Shown piece by piece: positions 11,454 to 22,329 of a stretch of DNA of 64,000 bases. The notes beneath the pieces are model-generated. The model was not told where the DNA came from and did not search any database. It saw only the letters and a program-made list of their open reading frames with translations. The translations under genes were made by a program, and so were the position numbers. Position 1 is the stretch's first letter; each line of letters starts with the position of its first letter. Location of the stretch: contig JADNYJ010000030.1 of the NCBI GenBank assembly GCA_015501075.1, forward strand, positions 62,001 to 126,000, read 5' to 3'. The DNA comes from Gymnopilus junonius. Its lineage: Eukaryota > Basidiomycota > Agaricomycetes > Agaricales > Galerinaceae.

Positions 11454-12490
11454 ATGAGTTCTCCTAGTCACTCTGATTACGATTACGACTCCGAGACGCC
11501 TTCTATCCTTGAGGACGCCAGCGACTTCGTTCGTTCAGCACTGGATGTGCAGAAACGCTTTACCGCCGCCAGAAGGCAGCTTGAACGAGTTGACGAACTG
11601 GACATAGGTGGTAGAAATTTTCTTCCTAGCCTTGACTCGAGTGATGAAGTGCGTGTTTAGCCTTTTCCTCAATTCTCCTCTAAAGTTTTCATGTGAAGAA
11701 ATACTTTCGACTAATGACGAAGTCGCATCTGTGGGCGAACAAACTCCGCGCCTCTCTGATCAGTAAGTCGCTGACACTTCCTGATACGCTTGGATTAAAT
11801 CAAATTTCTTAAGCGGTCTTACAGAGCACAATTCCCTACGTAAAGCGCTCTGATGGCTCTTTATCCGTAAAGATAGAGGAGGTCAGGGTAATGACAGACA
11901 AGGTAAAAACGGTCCCCTATATTTGCTCTTCTGCATGCAATGAACACGTCCTTCCGCAGATCATGAAAAACTCCGACGTCGATTCAGACGAGTTTGATGA
12001 AAGTCTCGCAGACATCGAAGATGAATTACAATACCTCCAGCGTCAACTTTTGAAAAAGGCGGACTTGGTTAAGTCGAACTCCGGATCACGCTCGAGGAAG
12101 ATGGATATCGTAAATGACTGCAAGAAAAAAATGAAGGCTTTGATTGAAGCTCTGGATGCCTTCTCGGAAGACATTGAATGGTTCGATACTTGCTCGTCAA
12201 AGGTTTGCCCTTACAAGTAATCAGTCATAGGCTGGACACCCGCTGACTCCTGACCACCTTCATAGATCAAAAATGAAACTGGGCCTCTAAACGCATATCT
12301 AAGGAATAATCCAAGTATAACTGAAAGGGTAAAACGCTCCTTTGAAGTTACTGTGGGCCGATTTTTAATCTAAGTTATTCAGGTATTGGTCAGGCGTCTG
12401 ACATCTCTGGAAACACCATATCTTCATGCAGTGAAGGCACTGGATCTGTATATATTGAAAACAGACGACAATGAAGATAGGGACTACTAG
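11454..12490 (+). CDS. acidic, helical hypothetical protein C
   Basis: ATG 11454-11456 starts MSSPSHSDYDYDSETPSI, an acidic Ser/Asp/Tyr-rich head, followed by helical text (SALDVQKRFTAARRQLERVD). Exon 1 ends at 11648 (GAA|GTGCGT). The next exons encode KYFRLMTKSHLWANKL (about 11705) and a long charged helix (about 11964-12200, with FDESLADIEDELQYLQRQL and KKKMKALIEALDAFSED). The last exons give NETGPLNAYLRNNPS and ERVLVRRLTSLETPYLHAV, ending at TAG 12488-12490. The frame is clean through about six exons. No hydrophobic segment, signal peptide or recognised domain is seen. Its head-to-head position with paralogue B suggests co-expression with the A/B pair, but this is inference. It is not clearly a sequence homologue of A or B. 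Confidence 0.55.
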
Positions 12491-12731
12491 CTAGTGCCGA
12501 GTGTGTTTATCTGGACGCTAATTGGTTGAAATCAACTATCAAAATTTTCAAATTTGTATCTCCTGATCATCATCATGACTCATGACGAGCAATGCTTTAC
12601 GATGGAATGCCTCAATCCACCCCTTGAAAACCAATCAATTGTTGATCTTAATATGATCACTTTCTTAGCTGCTTGTACCAGCTACAACTTCCATCGAAAT
12701 CTATTAGCTTGAGTCTCTTCATCAGCAAGTC

Positions 12732-13837
12732 AACAATTTACTTTTCCGCTTTTTGTTGTTTTTTGACTTTTTGGATGGCACCAAAAAGCTGTCAAAAAGT
12801 TAGCTACTGACTATCCTTGAATATACAAATAAGTTGCGGAAAGATGACATGGGGGTCGTAAACGTGCTACTAGTTACTTATAAAGCCCATTCCTAGCAAT
12901 CTTGTCCATCAAAATGATCATACGACCACACCAACGTGCTCAATCGAGCTCGACGTGTCCTTCCACAGTGCCCACTGCAAGCACTGCAAACCAGTATGTA
13001 TGAAATGGTAGGGATAGCCATCCGCTTCCATATACATGACCACCTCGGCGCACCACAACGATGGGAGGAAGTGTTATGCATGTCGCGCCGGGTGTGGAGA
13101 GGACGAAAGGGCAAGAGCATCCAAGCGACGCGTCACCGGCATTCCACGTTCGATTTGAACTCCGACGCACGTGATATGTTGAACAACTATTTACGCCAAT
13201 TCCACGGCTACTCATCACTGTCTCTCTCCTCTCATCCACCACCACGTCCGATCGTTTGCCTCAAGCACCCCTCTCAGCTCCGCCAATGCTGCCTTGAATA
13301 CTCGACTTCTTAGAAACTACGGTGGTGGTCCTTTCCGACGGCATGCAATGAGTAACTTGAGTAACTGATAGGGACGGACAATCGGATATGGGTATTGGAA
13401 ACAATCAGGTAAGTGGCCCTCGTCGACTTGTGCAAGATGTTTTGACTGACCAAAATTATCGCGGAATGAAGTGCAGGCCCGTCAGTTTCCTTGCTGCCCC
13501 TCTGTTACTCATAAGTGGGACACTGACGGAACCTCCAAGCAAGCAGAGTCACACTAGGTTGGGATTCGAGAGCTGGATTGCCAGAAATAATAGAACTTGG
13601 AGTTTGTTACATATATACCATGGACCAGTTAATAATTACCACATACATTACTTATGTAACGCGTACAATATCCAGTAGGGACTTTTCACTTTTGTAGCTT
13701 TTTCACTTTTTCTGCCTGCCGGACCAGTCCGAAAAGCATGCTGCTTTTTGGGAATGGACCCCGGACTTTTTTGACTTGCGGCTTTGACGCTTTTTAGCGC
13801 TTTTTTCACTTGCACAAGCGGAAAAAAGTAAATTGTT
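12732..13837. mobile_element. candidate non-autonomous element bounded by inverted repeats
   Basis: The left end at 12732-12751 reads AACAATTTACTTTTCCGCTT. Its reverse complement, with two extra T/A bases, is at 13816-13837. Both ends are followed inward by runs of CTTTTT/AAAAAG motifs that can fold (for example CTTTTTGG...CCAAAAAG at about 12768-12792). The 1.1 kb interior has no transposase-like reading frame. No clear target-site duplication was found immediately outside the repeats. This could be a MITE-like element or a chance fold in T-rich intergenic DNA. Confidence 0.35.
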
Positions 13838-13886
13838 AAACTACCGATGTTGCAGAAACGTGTGATTACATGAGATCAACAGCATC

Positions 13887-15677
13887 TCAAATCTCCTCGA
13901 TCCGCATGTCCTCGTCATCTTCTTCGACTGGTTTATTTTCTTCTGTTGCAACGCCGGAGTCCTTAGCAAACTCCTTCAGCATCTCAGGAGCCATATTCAA
14001 TTCCGCCAATTCGTCCTCTTCACTTGTGATCTTCGGTTCGTCACCCTGGAGTAGTTGGACAAGGCGTTCAATATGTTCAGAAATCTATCAGAAACCAAAA
14101 ATAACCACTGTCAACCAAATATTCTTTTCCTCGTATAAAAGAGACAGCAACCTTATCAACAGTCTCATTTTCATGTGTGGCTCGCACGATCTCATACACC
14201 CCATGCTGGCGTTGATAATCACGTCCCCATCGGGTATGACACAGAAGAAGGAGAGTTTCCACGTGCGTGAGCCTGATTGCAGCATCTGGTTCGCGTTTTT
14301 TGTCTTGAGGGAGGAATTGGAGTGGTTCGAGAAGTTTTTCTTGGTCCTAATTAAGAATAAAAAAGTAGATATTTATGTTGTTTTTACGATTTAGTTTGTA
14401 TGGAGATGAAAGGGGAGATGACCCACTTCCAAGTCAAACTCCTCGGAACCTGCGAGAGGGAGGAGGATGTAAGGCAGCGCGTCGATTCCAGGAGCTGCCT
14501 CTTTTGAGGGCGGCACGACCACTTGAACCGATTCAGGGCTTAATATAGCTTTGTGTGCTGGGGCGTGGAATGCACAATTTCTACGTCATCATGGGATTAG
14601 GTACATTCTAAGGAACCGAAAAAGATAATTTTTTTAAATTCACTTACTTGATGGCGGAAGCAACGCCCCCTCTTCGAATCGTGTCTTTGTGTTCTGTAAA
14701 TATGACAAGTTTGGCGAGGGGATATTCGAGTTTGCTGTCGGGTTTTGAGATGTTGAGGGGTTGAGGAGATAGGAAGTAGTTGCGTCCTACTGGAGCCTGC
14801 AATGAATCAATGGGTCGATTCTTGGCCAAACTAAAAGATAGGACTTACGACTGTAAGATTGGCGAATACGTTTGCTAAGAAGTGTAGCTCTGCCTTCCTA
14901 GTGCGTTTAGATAGATCCTGAATCTGGACAACTTGTGCGCCTTCGACAAAAGCGTCTATTAAGAGCGGCAGAGCCTGAACCTCTTTGGTCTCTCCGCTTG
15001 GATAAGGTACTGGAGCAGGACATGACCCAGACCGCGAATCCACTGGGAAGAATGAGTTGGAGAGTCGATCATCTTGAATGACAGGTAATTTCATGTTGAT
15101 TACAGTAGAGCAGGCTGCTGACGACGCTGTTAAATTTGAGAGCAACATCGCTGCGAGATCCGCAAGGATCGAGTGCGGGTTCTGCACATTTACATGTTTA
15201 GTAGAGATCGTAAGCTAGGAGCTGAAACATTGGCCCACAATTATGTAGGACGTTATAAACTTTAGGAAGGATGGTTCCGAGAGGGGTGTAATCATCAACG
15301 GTGAATCCGACAAGTTGACCAAGGCCCGGAATGCATCATGGGCAACACTCTGCATCATTCTGGTAAGAATAACTTTGGCACAAGGTATAAAGAGAACGCA
15401 CAAGTTGATCCCTGCACAAAAGCTTCAGATCCCGTATAACATCACTCTCCTTCGGTTTCTGCAGCCCTCCTGATTGGAGTCCCGAGAAAAAGATATCTCT
15501 ATGAGGTGCTCCTTTGACAGTCTGTGGTAACAAATTTTCCAGGGCAATCTGTCGGACTTGGGGGTTTCTGTCCCTCAGAAATGTCACGAGCTGTGTCGGT
15601 GAACATTGGAATAAAATATGAGCGGTCTATCGACGAGGATCTGCAGAGATACGGACCTCGCGAAGCTGGGCGTCCAT
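13887..15677 (-). CDS. HGH1: HGH1 family protein (eEF2 folding chaperone)
   Basis: Armadillo-type helical repeat protein of the HGH1/BRP16 family, which in yeast acts with TRiC/CCT and Hsp90 partners in folding elongation factor eEF2 in the cytosol. ATG 15675-15677 gives a tiny first exon (MDAQLRE); exon 2 reads LVTFLRDRNPQVRQIALENL. Conserved blocks follow in order: VAHDAFRALVNLSDSP (about 15340), ADLAAMLLSNLTAS (about 15140), LPLLIDAFVEGAQVVQIQDL, KAELHFLANVFANLTV (about 14870), LAKLVIFTEHKDTIRRGG (about 14690), and near the end VETLLLLCHTRWGRDYQR (about 14225). The acidic tail ends EDMRIEEI and TGA 13887-13889. No frame lesion was seen over the whole gene. The start lies about 140 bp from the SPT20 start on the other strand, so the two share a very compact divergent promoter. 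Confidence 0.9.
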
Positions 15678-15820
15678 CTGAAATATTCAGCGCACGTGAC
15701 TACTAAACGCGACCCTTTACACGTTACTTACGTTAGCACAACTCATTGTCCACTGCCACTGACAATTCAAGTTGCAAAGGGCGTCCAACTGTCCTCCATA
15801 ACTTGCTCCAGGACAGTCAT
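15678..15820. promoter_or_regulatory. compact divergent promoter HGH1 / SPT20
   Basis: Only 143 bp separate the two start codons. No TATA box is evident, as is common for housekeeping pairs. A CACGTG E-box-like hexamer is present at about 15692-15697. Confidence 0.45.
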
Positions 15821-18800
15821 ATGGATGGATATAACAGAACTCGTGAAGTGGAACAATTGCTGCAAAAAACGCAATCTTCACCACCATCTTTTATCGTGCA
15901 TCTTCACGCTGAACACTGGGTTCTGAACAATGGATCGAAGTTTCTTTATAATAACCAAATTGCGGTATGTTTTCTACGATTCAGAGTTTAAGAGTTTGGA
16001 TCCTAAACATCTTATCTAGTCTTTGCTTGATGACATACGATTGCATCGGATACCCGTGGATTTTCTGGAATTGTTTGACTCGGCTCGAGTCCCCTTCTAT
16101 GATGGTATAGTTGAGGCATTATCATGCCCCGAAACTCGACAATGACCATATTTTTCTATTAGGTTGTATGATTGTGGAACTCCCTCGACTATCGCCCGCA
16201 GAAAAGCCAGGAACCTGCTTTGAAGACTCCCCAGAAAACTCGCGTTGTCCTTCATCCCAATCCCGAGACTTTATGGTCGGACATCTGCTCTTTGAATCAG
16301 CGAAACGGTTCCAAATGGACTGATAGGGATGCTTTAGAGGTGGAGGCAAAAATCATTGTGAATGAAACTTCTCTTTCTCCTTGTCCTATGCTCACACCTT
16401 TGTAGCTCGCCACCGCACCACCACTATGCCTTGACCCGGATCCACATCTCACTCGCGTTGTGAATCATGTCATGAGGGTGTCGACACCTAGCATGCCGCT
16501 TTCCTTGAAACGGAAGGCTGCGACGATGGAACCAGAGGAGAATGGCCCTGAGAAAGCCAAACGAGAACGAGTTTATGGCATTCATGGCGCCGCAAGGATA
16601 ATAGGCACACTCCAACGTACTATCTGTCCTTTTATTTGTCGTTATATGGCTTGACCTTATGGAATTACAGTTATCGACTACTGGATGCAATCCAGCAAGC
16701 AAAAAAGCTGCTGCAGAGGCACAACCTATGTCATTGCCTGGTAATCAATATATGAATGCCCATCCTCAAGTTCCACAACAAATTCCTCGCAATTGCATGC
16801 CCAGTCTCCCGCCGCCCCCCAAACTCCAGCTCCAGCTCCATCCCAATCCCATTCGCCGGCTGATCTGTCTGATAACAAGACGCAAAATTGATGAAGAAGA
16901 TCAATACACCTCAAATGCCGCAATATAACCCTGCGTTCGTACAATCAAATGGATCGCATACGCCCGTCCCTCCTCAACCTACAGCGCATCAATTCGTGAA
17001 CCAACATCCACCGGCGGTGACAGCGACTCCCTCTCTGCAACCTCAAGTTTACCCCAACTTTCAAGCGGCAATCGCAACCGAGGCTGCCAAGAGGGTGGCC
17101 ACACCTGCCCAACCACAAGCATCAACCACAGCAACCCATACAATTCCAGTCGCAATACATACAACAATACCAAAATCAACAGCATTCTCAGCAGCAACAG
17201 CACCCTCAACAGCCACAACACCCTCCACACCCTCAACAGACGCAGCAACAACCTCAGCAACAACGTCCGCTTTCCCAGCCCCAACATCCGCTTGCCCAGG
17301 TACATCAACCACAGCCCACACGGCAACAGATGCTCCCACCCCAGCAGGGTTATGCCCGATCACCCAAAACTCCAGCCCCAGTCAATGCTACGAGCCCGCC
17401 CGCCCTCAACCAACCCCTCAACCCTATCCCAATGCGCCTACACAATTCCAGCCACCCATTCCGACCCCCAATTTCCTTCAACCTCCACCAATAGGCTCTC
17501 GCGTTACTTCCAAGCCTCAAGCTGTCAACGGCAACCCACAGCCACAGCAACCACAAACGGTCCCGACTCCCTCGCAAGCACAGTTCCAATATTTATATTC
17601 GCACAGCTGCAGCAATCCCAACATCAGCTTCAGCAACAACAAGCACAGTCACTAATCCAACAGCAGCAGCGTCTAGCAGTTGCCAATGCACAGAAGAATG
17701 GTGGTGGTCGGGCAACGCCCCAAATCAATGTTCAAATGCAGCAGAATACGGGACAACTCCAGCCACCTCAACAGACACCACGGACTGCGACTACTCCGTC
17801 CCCCGTACGAAGCAGCCCGAGGGTCGTGCATCAGCCGCTACAACCTGCTGCTACTGCACGTTCTTCACCTATGCCTGCGAAGGCCCAGATCCTCCAACAA
17901 GCGCAAAGTCAGCAACAGCAGATCCACCACCAGCACGGTCACTCTGCCCAAGGAGGGCAAATGCAAGGAACTCGTGTGCAATTCCAGGCTCCGTACACCC
18001 CGTCCCCGCTACGACCTAACGCGGTCCACGGAACGCCTCAGCAGGCGCATCTGATGTTACCACAGGGGAGTGCGAACGGGACACCAACTATGGCGGCCGC
18101 TTCTCCTCGGATGAACGGACGGCCTATCACCCCTGCGATTGCGATGGTCGGTCCCGATGGGAAGTCTCAGCAGCAGCAAGGGGGGCTGCAAATACCGTCT
18201 CAACCGCCTATGCGGCGGCCGACACCTTTGCAGCAGGTCCAGCAACTGCAGGTCCAACAACAGCAGCAGGCGATGTCGCCCCAGATGAAACATGCGGCAC
18301 AAGTTCAGATGCAGGTCCAAGCTCAAGCTCAAGCACAGGCACAGGCACAAGCTCAAGCTCAAATGCAGGCGCAACAGCAACAACAGCACCAAGTAGCCCA
18401 GCAGCAGCAGCAGATTCGAGCTCAGTCGCCTCAGAACCCGGTCCAGACGCCCATCCAGCAGGCCGCTCAGACCCCCCAACAGCAGCAACAGATGTCTCAA
18501 CAATACGCGCAGCTGTACAACAATTTCCAGTACCCATCAATGCCGAATTATTGGGGAGTGCCAAATGTGGCAAATGCGACGTCTCAGCAGCAGCAGCAAA
18601 TACAGCAATTAATTCAGCACCAGCGTCTCGTTCAACAACAACATCAGCAGCAGCAGCAGCAACACGCTGTGTCTGGAGGTCAAAATATCATGGTCAGCGG
18701 CTCACGTCAGCCTGTCCCTGTTGGGATGTCGATGCCAGCTCAAATGACACCTCAGCAGGCGGCCATGATGATGAAAGCAGCGAAACAGCACCAGCACAGC

Positions 18801-19003
18801 AACAACAGCACCAGCGACAACAAGCGGCCACGTCGATGGGCGGTGGCGGTCCTGGGGTTGGCCAACCATCTCAGCAGGCCACGATGGCCAAGATGATGCC
18901 AACGCAGACACCTGCACAGATGGCGGCTCAGGCAGCGATGGGCAAGGGGAAAATCGGTCCGAAGAAGGGTGGTGCTGCGAAGAAGGGTCCTCCTCAAAGA
19001 TAA
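15821..19003 (+). CDS. SPT20: SPT20, SAGA complex subunit, with many apparent frameshifts
   Basis: Structural subunit of the SAGA histone acetyltransferase coactivator in the nucleus. ATG 15821 starts MDGYNRTREVEQLLQKTQSS, followed by the Spt20 signature (FIVHLHAEHWVLNNGSKFLY; after an intron SLLDDIRLHRIPVDFLELFD). The next block GCMIVEL...LDYRPQK needs one base fewer at the CCC of 16182-16184. A match then continues (TRVVLHPNPETLWSDICSLN, about 16231-16300) into an exon with LSLKRKAATMEPEENG. The remainder (16.6-19.0 kb) is a Gln-rich low-complexity tail, including QAQAQAQAQ from CAAGCT-type repeats at about 18310-18365. It ends KKGGAAKKGPPQR, stop 19001-19003. Within this tail the sensible frame changes repeatedly (near 16575, 16600, 16735, 16890, 17105, 17450, 17595 and 18785). 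Identity is secure; whether the gene is broken or the consensus is wrong is open. Confidence 0.8.
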
Positions 19004-19797
19004 CATTGACATTAATATTGGAACTGTCTACACTACTACCTGCGCCTTGGATTCTGCATAATCCTGTAACTTATTTCATCTTTTTTTACTCCTGCTTTCT
19101 GGAACTTTCTCATCGTTCTAAGATCATTGATACTCATCCTTGCTTAGTAGATTCATCGTAGTCGCGACCATGGAGTCCTGTTTCTGTCAAGTTGTATTTG
19201 TATTATCTACGCATTTTAGTTGGTTTGAATTTCGATTTCAAGTCACGAAATTTTTCGGACTACATAAATGGAAACAATTTAGCAAATTGAAAGTAGAAGT
19301 TAACCTCCGAGCTCCATCTGCAACTCCTCCTTACTTTAACTTACAGTCCTTAGCACTAGTATCAGGCTAGCATTGCGTGACTGGCAGGACCTTTATTGAT
19401 AACCTAGAGCTCCAGCGGAGTTCCCGCCGTGAGAATGACGACTGCGCGTTCAACATTGCTTTGTACTTTGATCACGTTGTGCACCCACCGGGGTTGACTC
19501 CAGGGTATGTCAGCCTATCCTACCAGCAGTTGTCTAATGTCATGCTCATACTACTTGTCTGTTCCAGAGCAGCACTTGCTCGGGATAGCAAACCACCCTG
19601 GACAGGCTGACAATATCTACACGATATATAAGCAAAATGGGACCCGAGGCCGCACGTGAAGAAAAGAGCATTCTGCCAATCTCAGTCTCTTGTCGAAAAG
19701 TCGATAAATGAAAGGGTATAAGGAGACATTGGACTCTCTAGTTTGCGACGCGTAATCTTTTTCCTTTCCTTCGAACTTAGCCACTGCTGCTGTCATC
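19004..19797 (+). other. intergenic with TATA-like box of the dehydrogenase
   Basis: About 0.8 kb without a recognisable gene. GATATATAAGC at about 19623-19633 is a plausible TATA box, some 165 bp before the ATG at 19798. The first 150 bases look like an AT-rich 3' flank of SPT20. Confidence 0.4.
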
Positions 19798-21805
19798 ATG
19801 AAACTCGGATTGTTTGGTTTTGTCGCCCAACAAAGGGCTACTCTCTCCCCCGTCCCCAAGGCTGATTTAACTGGAAAGACCGTTCTTGTCACGGGTGCCA
19901 ACAACGGCATTGGCTATGAGGCCGTGAAACACTTTGCTCGCATGCAGCCTGCGAGACTTATCCTTGCCTGCAGGAGCAAGGAGAAAGGCCAAGCAGCCCT
20001 TGAAAGTAAGCCTTTTGTTTTTATCAATAGCATATGCTAATATCAATGCTTCTTGATTCTCAGAACTCAAGAAGGAGACCAACTACCCCGGAGCTGTCGA
20101 GCTTTGGATTGTCGACCTTGCCGATTTCTCTTCCGTTAAATCTTTCGCGGAAAGGTTTGAGGCTGACGGTGGCCGCCTTGACATTTTCGTCGCTAACGCT
20201 GCTATCGACCCCAATAAGAAGCTTAACTACACGGCCGATGGTTGGGAATCTGCGTAAGTAACAAAAATTGGGATATCAGCTATCTACATCTGATTTGATT
20301 TATTCAGTGTCCAAGTTAATAATTTATCGACGTCTCTCCTCGCCCTACTGCTCTGCCACGAATGCTTGATACTGCCAAACAGTATAATACGGTGCCGCGT
20401 TTGGTCGTCGTCTCCAGCTTGGTTCATTACTTCGCCAAGTTAAGAAGAGTCTCATTGATTCCAAGAATCCATGGCGCAAATACGGACATAAGGACGAGTT
20501 CAAGGGCTCGTAAGTCTCAATCCATCTTGGATAGTCGCCTAATAACTTGCTGTCCCCCGGGTATCAGGCTGACCAAAGGTCGTTATAATGAGACCAAGCG
20601 TAAGCTCCAGACTTATCTCCCTTCCGATCAAGTGGCTAATATTCATATTTATGCAGTCCTAAACCTCTTCTTCACCCGCGCACTGAACGACAGGTTGGCT
20701 GGCAAGCCAATCGTCGTCACGAGTGTCAACCCAGGGTACTGCTACTCGAGCCTCCGCAGACGATTTACAGGCCTACAATCCATCGTCGACTCACTTATGG
20801 AAAAGGCTTTGGCTCATACTTCGGAAGAGGGGAGCAGGCAACTTGTGTTTGGCGCCGTCGGCGGAGGTATGGGAGACAACCTACGTGGGGCCTACATCAA
20901 CCTTTCAAAGGTGGAAGAACCAAGTGATTATGTCCTTAGCACAAGAGGCAAGGCCGCTCAAGAGAAGCTCTGGGTAAGTTGTTGCCCCTACCTAGCCCAG
21001 TCCGAGACGCTGACATGTATCGATAATGGCAGGGTAACCTCGTCGAAGAGCTCGTTAAAGTTGACCCCAAGGTGGAAAAGATCATCGACGAAAACTTGAC
21101 TACCCCCATGATGGACACCATGATGAACTCGAGTACGGGTACCAAGATGGATTCAAAAATGGGTTCCAAAATGGATTCCATGAAGGAGTCGAAGATGGAA
21201 CCCATGATGAACTCAATGAAAGAGTCGAAAATGGATTCGATGATGGACTCGATGAAAGAGTTAAAGATGGATTCCATGACGGACTCAAAGATGGGTGCCA
21301 TAAAGGACATGACGATGGAGTCGAAAATGGGTTCGGCCATGGATTTAATGCAGGATTCGAAGATGATGGAGCCCATGAAGGAAATGAAGATGGACTCGAT
21401 GATGGAGCCAACGAAGGAACTAAAGATGGACTTGATGATGGAGCCGAAAATGGATTCGATGATGAGCTCGATGAAGGAAAACGAAGATGGACTCGATGAA
21501 GGGGGCGAAGATGGATTCAACGGCGGAAATGAGGGTGGCCTCGATGACGGACTCGGCGATGATTGATTCAGCGAAGGACGCGATGAAAGACTCGATGATG
21601 GACTCGATGAAGGACATGAAGGCGGATTCGATGACGGAAATGCAGATGGATTCGATGGAGGACACGCACATGGATTCGATGAAGGGCTATGGATTCGATG
21701 AAGGACACGAAGATGGATTCAAAGGGGACGATGACGGACTCAAATATGGATTCGATGAAGAAGACGAAGATGGATTCAAAAATGAAACTCCAACATGGGC
21801 TCTAA
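19798..21805 (+). CDS. short-chain dehydrogenase/reductase with methionine-rich tail
   Basis: Classical SDR of the retinol-dehydrogenase/WW-oxidoreductase-like type. Exon 1 (ATG 19798) has the NAD(P)-binding motif TGANNGIG. Exon 2 has DLADFSSVKSFAERFEADGG and FVANAAI. A later exon carries the active-site YxxxK as GRYNETK (about 20577-20598), then SVNPGYCYSSL. Two single-base frame changes are needed between exons 3 and 4: near 20355 (CTCTGCCACGAATG, where the text resumes MLDTAKQYN) and near 20440 (resuming SLIDSKNPWRKYGHKDEF). After KVEKIIDENLTTPM (about 21075-21115) the protein runs into some 230 residues of MDSMKxSKM-type repeats, with further frame slips near 21480 and 21685. In the continuing frame the stop is TAA 21803-21805. 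The SDR domain is complete; substrate unknown. The tail is not part of the SDR family. Confidence 0.7.
21100..21790 (+). repeat. minisatellite encoding MDSMK-type repeats
   Basis: About 690 bp of imperfect tandem repeat with a unit close to GATGGACTCGATGAAGGA. Read in the dehydrogenase frame it gives Met/Asp/Ser/Lys text. One other plus frame gives DGLDEG-type text with no stop over long runs, and the minus strand is open too (SIIESIFDSF-type text, about 20936-21520). The open antisense and second-frame readings follow from the repeat unit and need not be genes. Confidence 0.75.
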
Positions 21806-22329
21806 CATGCCCACTATCATGGCCTGAATGTCTAATAGAATGTATTTTTACTGGCCGCCAGATGAACCAAAGTCCAACGATTCTAGGTACCCTATACGAC
21901 GTCACGACTTCTTTAGCATCTTGGCTTCCTTTATTACCTTTGCTGCCAGTCGTATCGTGCCTTTATCCGACCTTTATCTTATGTAATGATTTGTATGACA
22001 ATTATGCTTTCACGATTTTATATATACTTTTAATTCACTACAAGTCGATGTGTAGTACGCGTTTAAGAACTTACACAATTTTTATGACTCGTGAAATTAA
22101 TTCGCCACCCAATAAACACATGCACGAACAGACAGGCAAAATGACAGATATGGATATTATTTCCTAATTTGGTTCGATTCAATATCAAATGATTGTTCAA
22201 CGATCTAGTCTTGTCTGATTGCTCATACCATACCATCACTTCCAGACAGATATTGGTTGCTAATAATTGAAGCATTGTCCAGGCAGATGCCGGTGGCATA
22301 ATTCAACAAGATGCTTACTCCAAGTTAAT
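21806..22329 (+). other. intergenic, AT-rich
   Basis: No gene recognised. It contains the 3' flank of the dehydrogenase. In gag orientation it lies directly downstream of the gag stop, yet shows no protease, integrase or reverse transcriptase text and no second LTR. Confidence 0.5.

Noticed and set aside
12936..13313. 125-residue open frame behind a TATAAAG box (12880)
   Set aside because: No domain, odd composition, overlapped by minus-strand frames, and inside the inverted-repeat segment; I could not support a gene.
18057..18573. Leu-rich and Ala/Val-rich open frames on the minus strand
   Set aside because: Antisense shadows of the CAG/CAA-rich SPT20 tail.
20936..21520. Long minus-strand open frame with SIIESIFDSF-type text
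   Set aside because: It is the antisense reading of the MDSMK minisatellite; its openness follows from the repeat unit and it has no start context or homology of its own.
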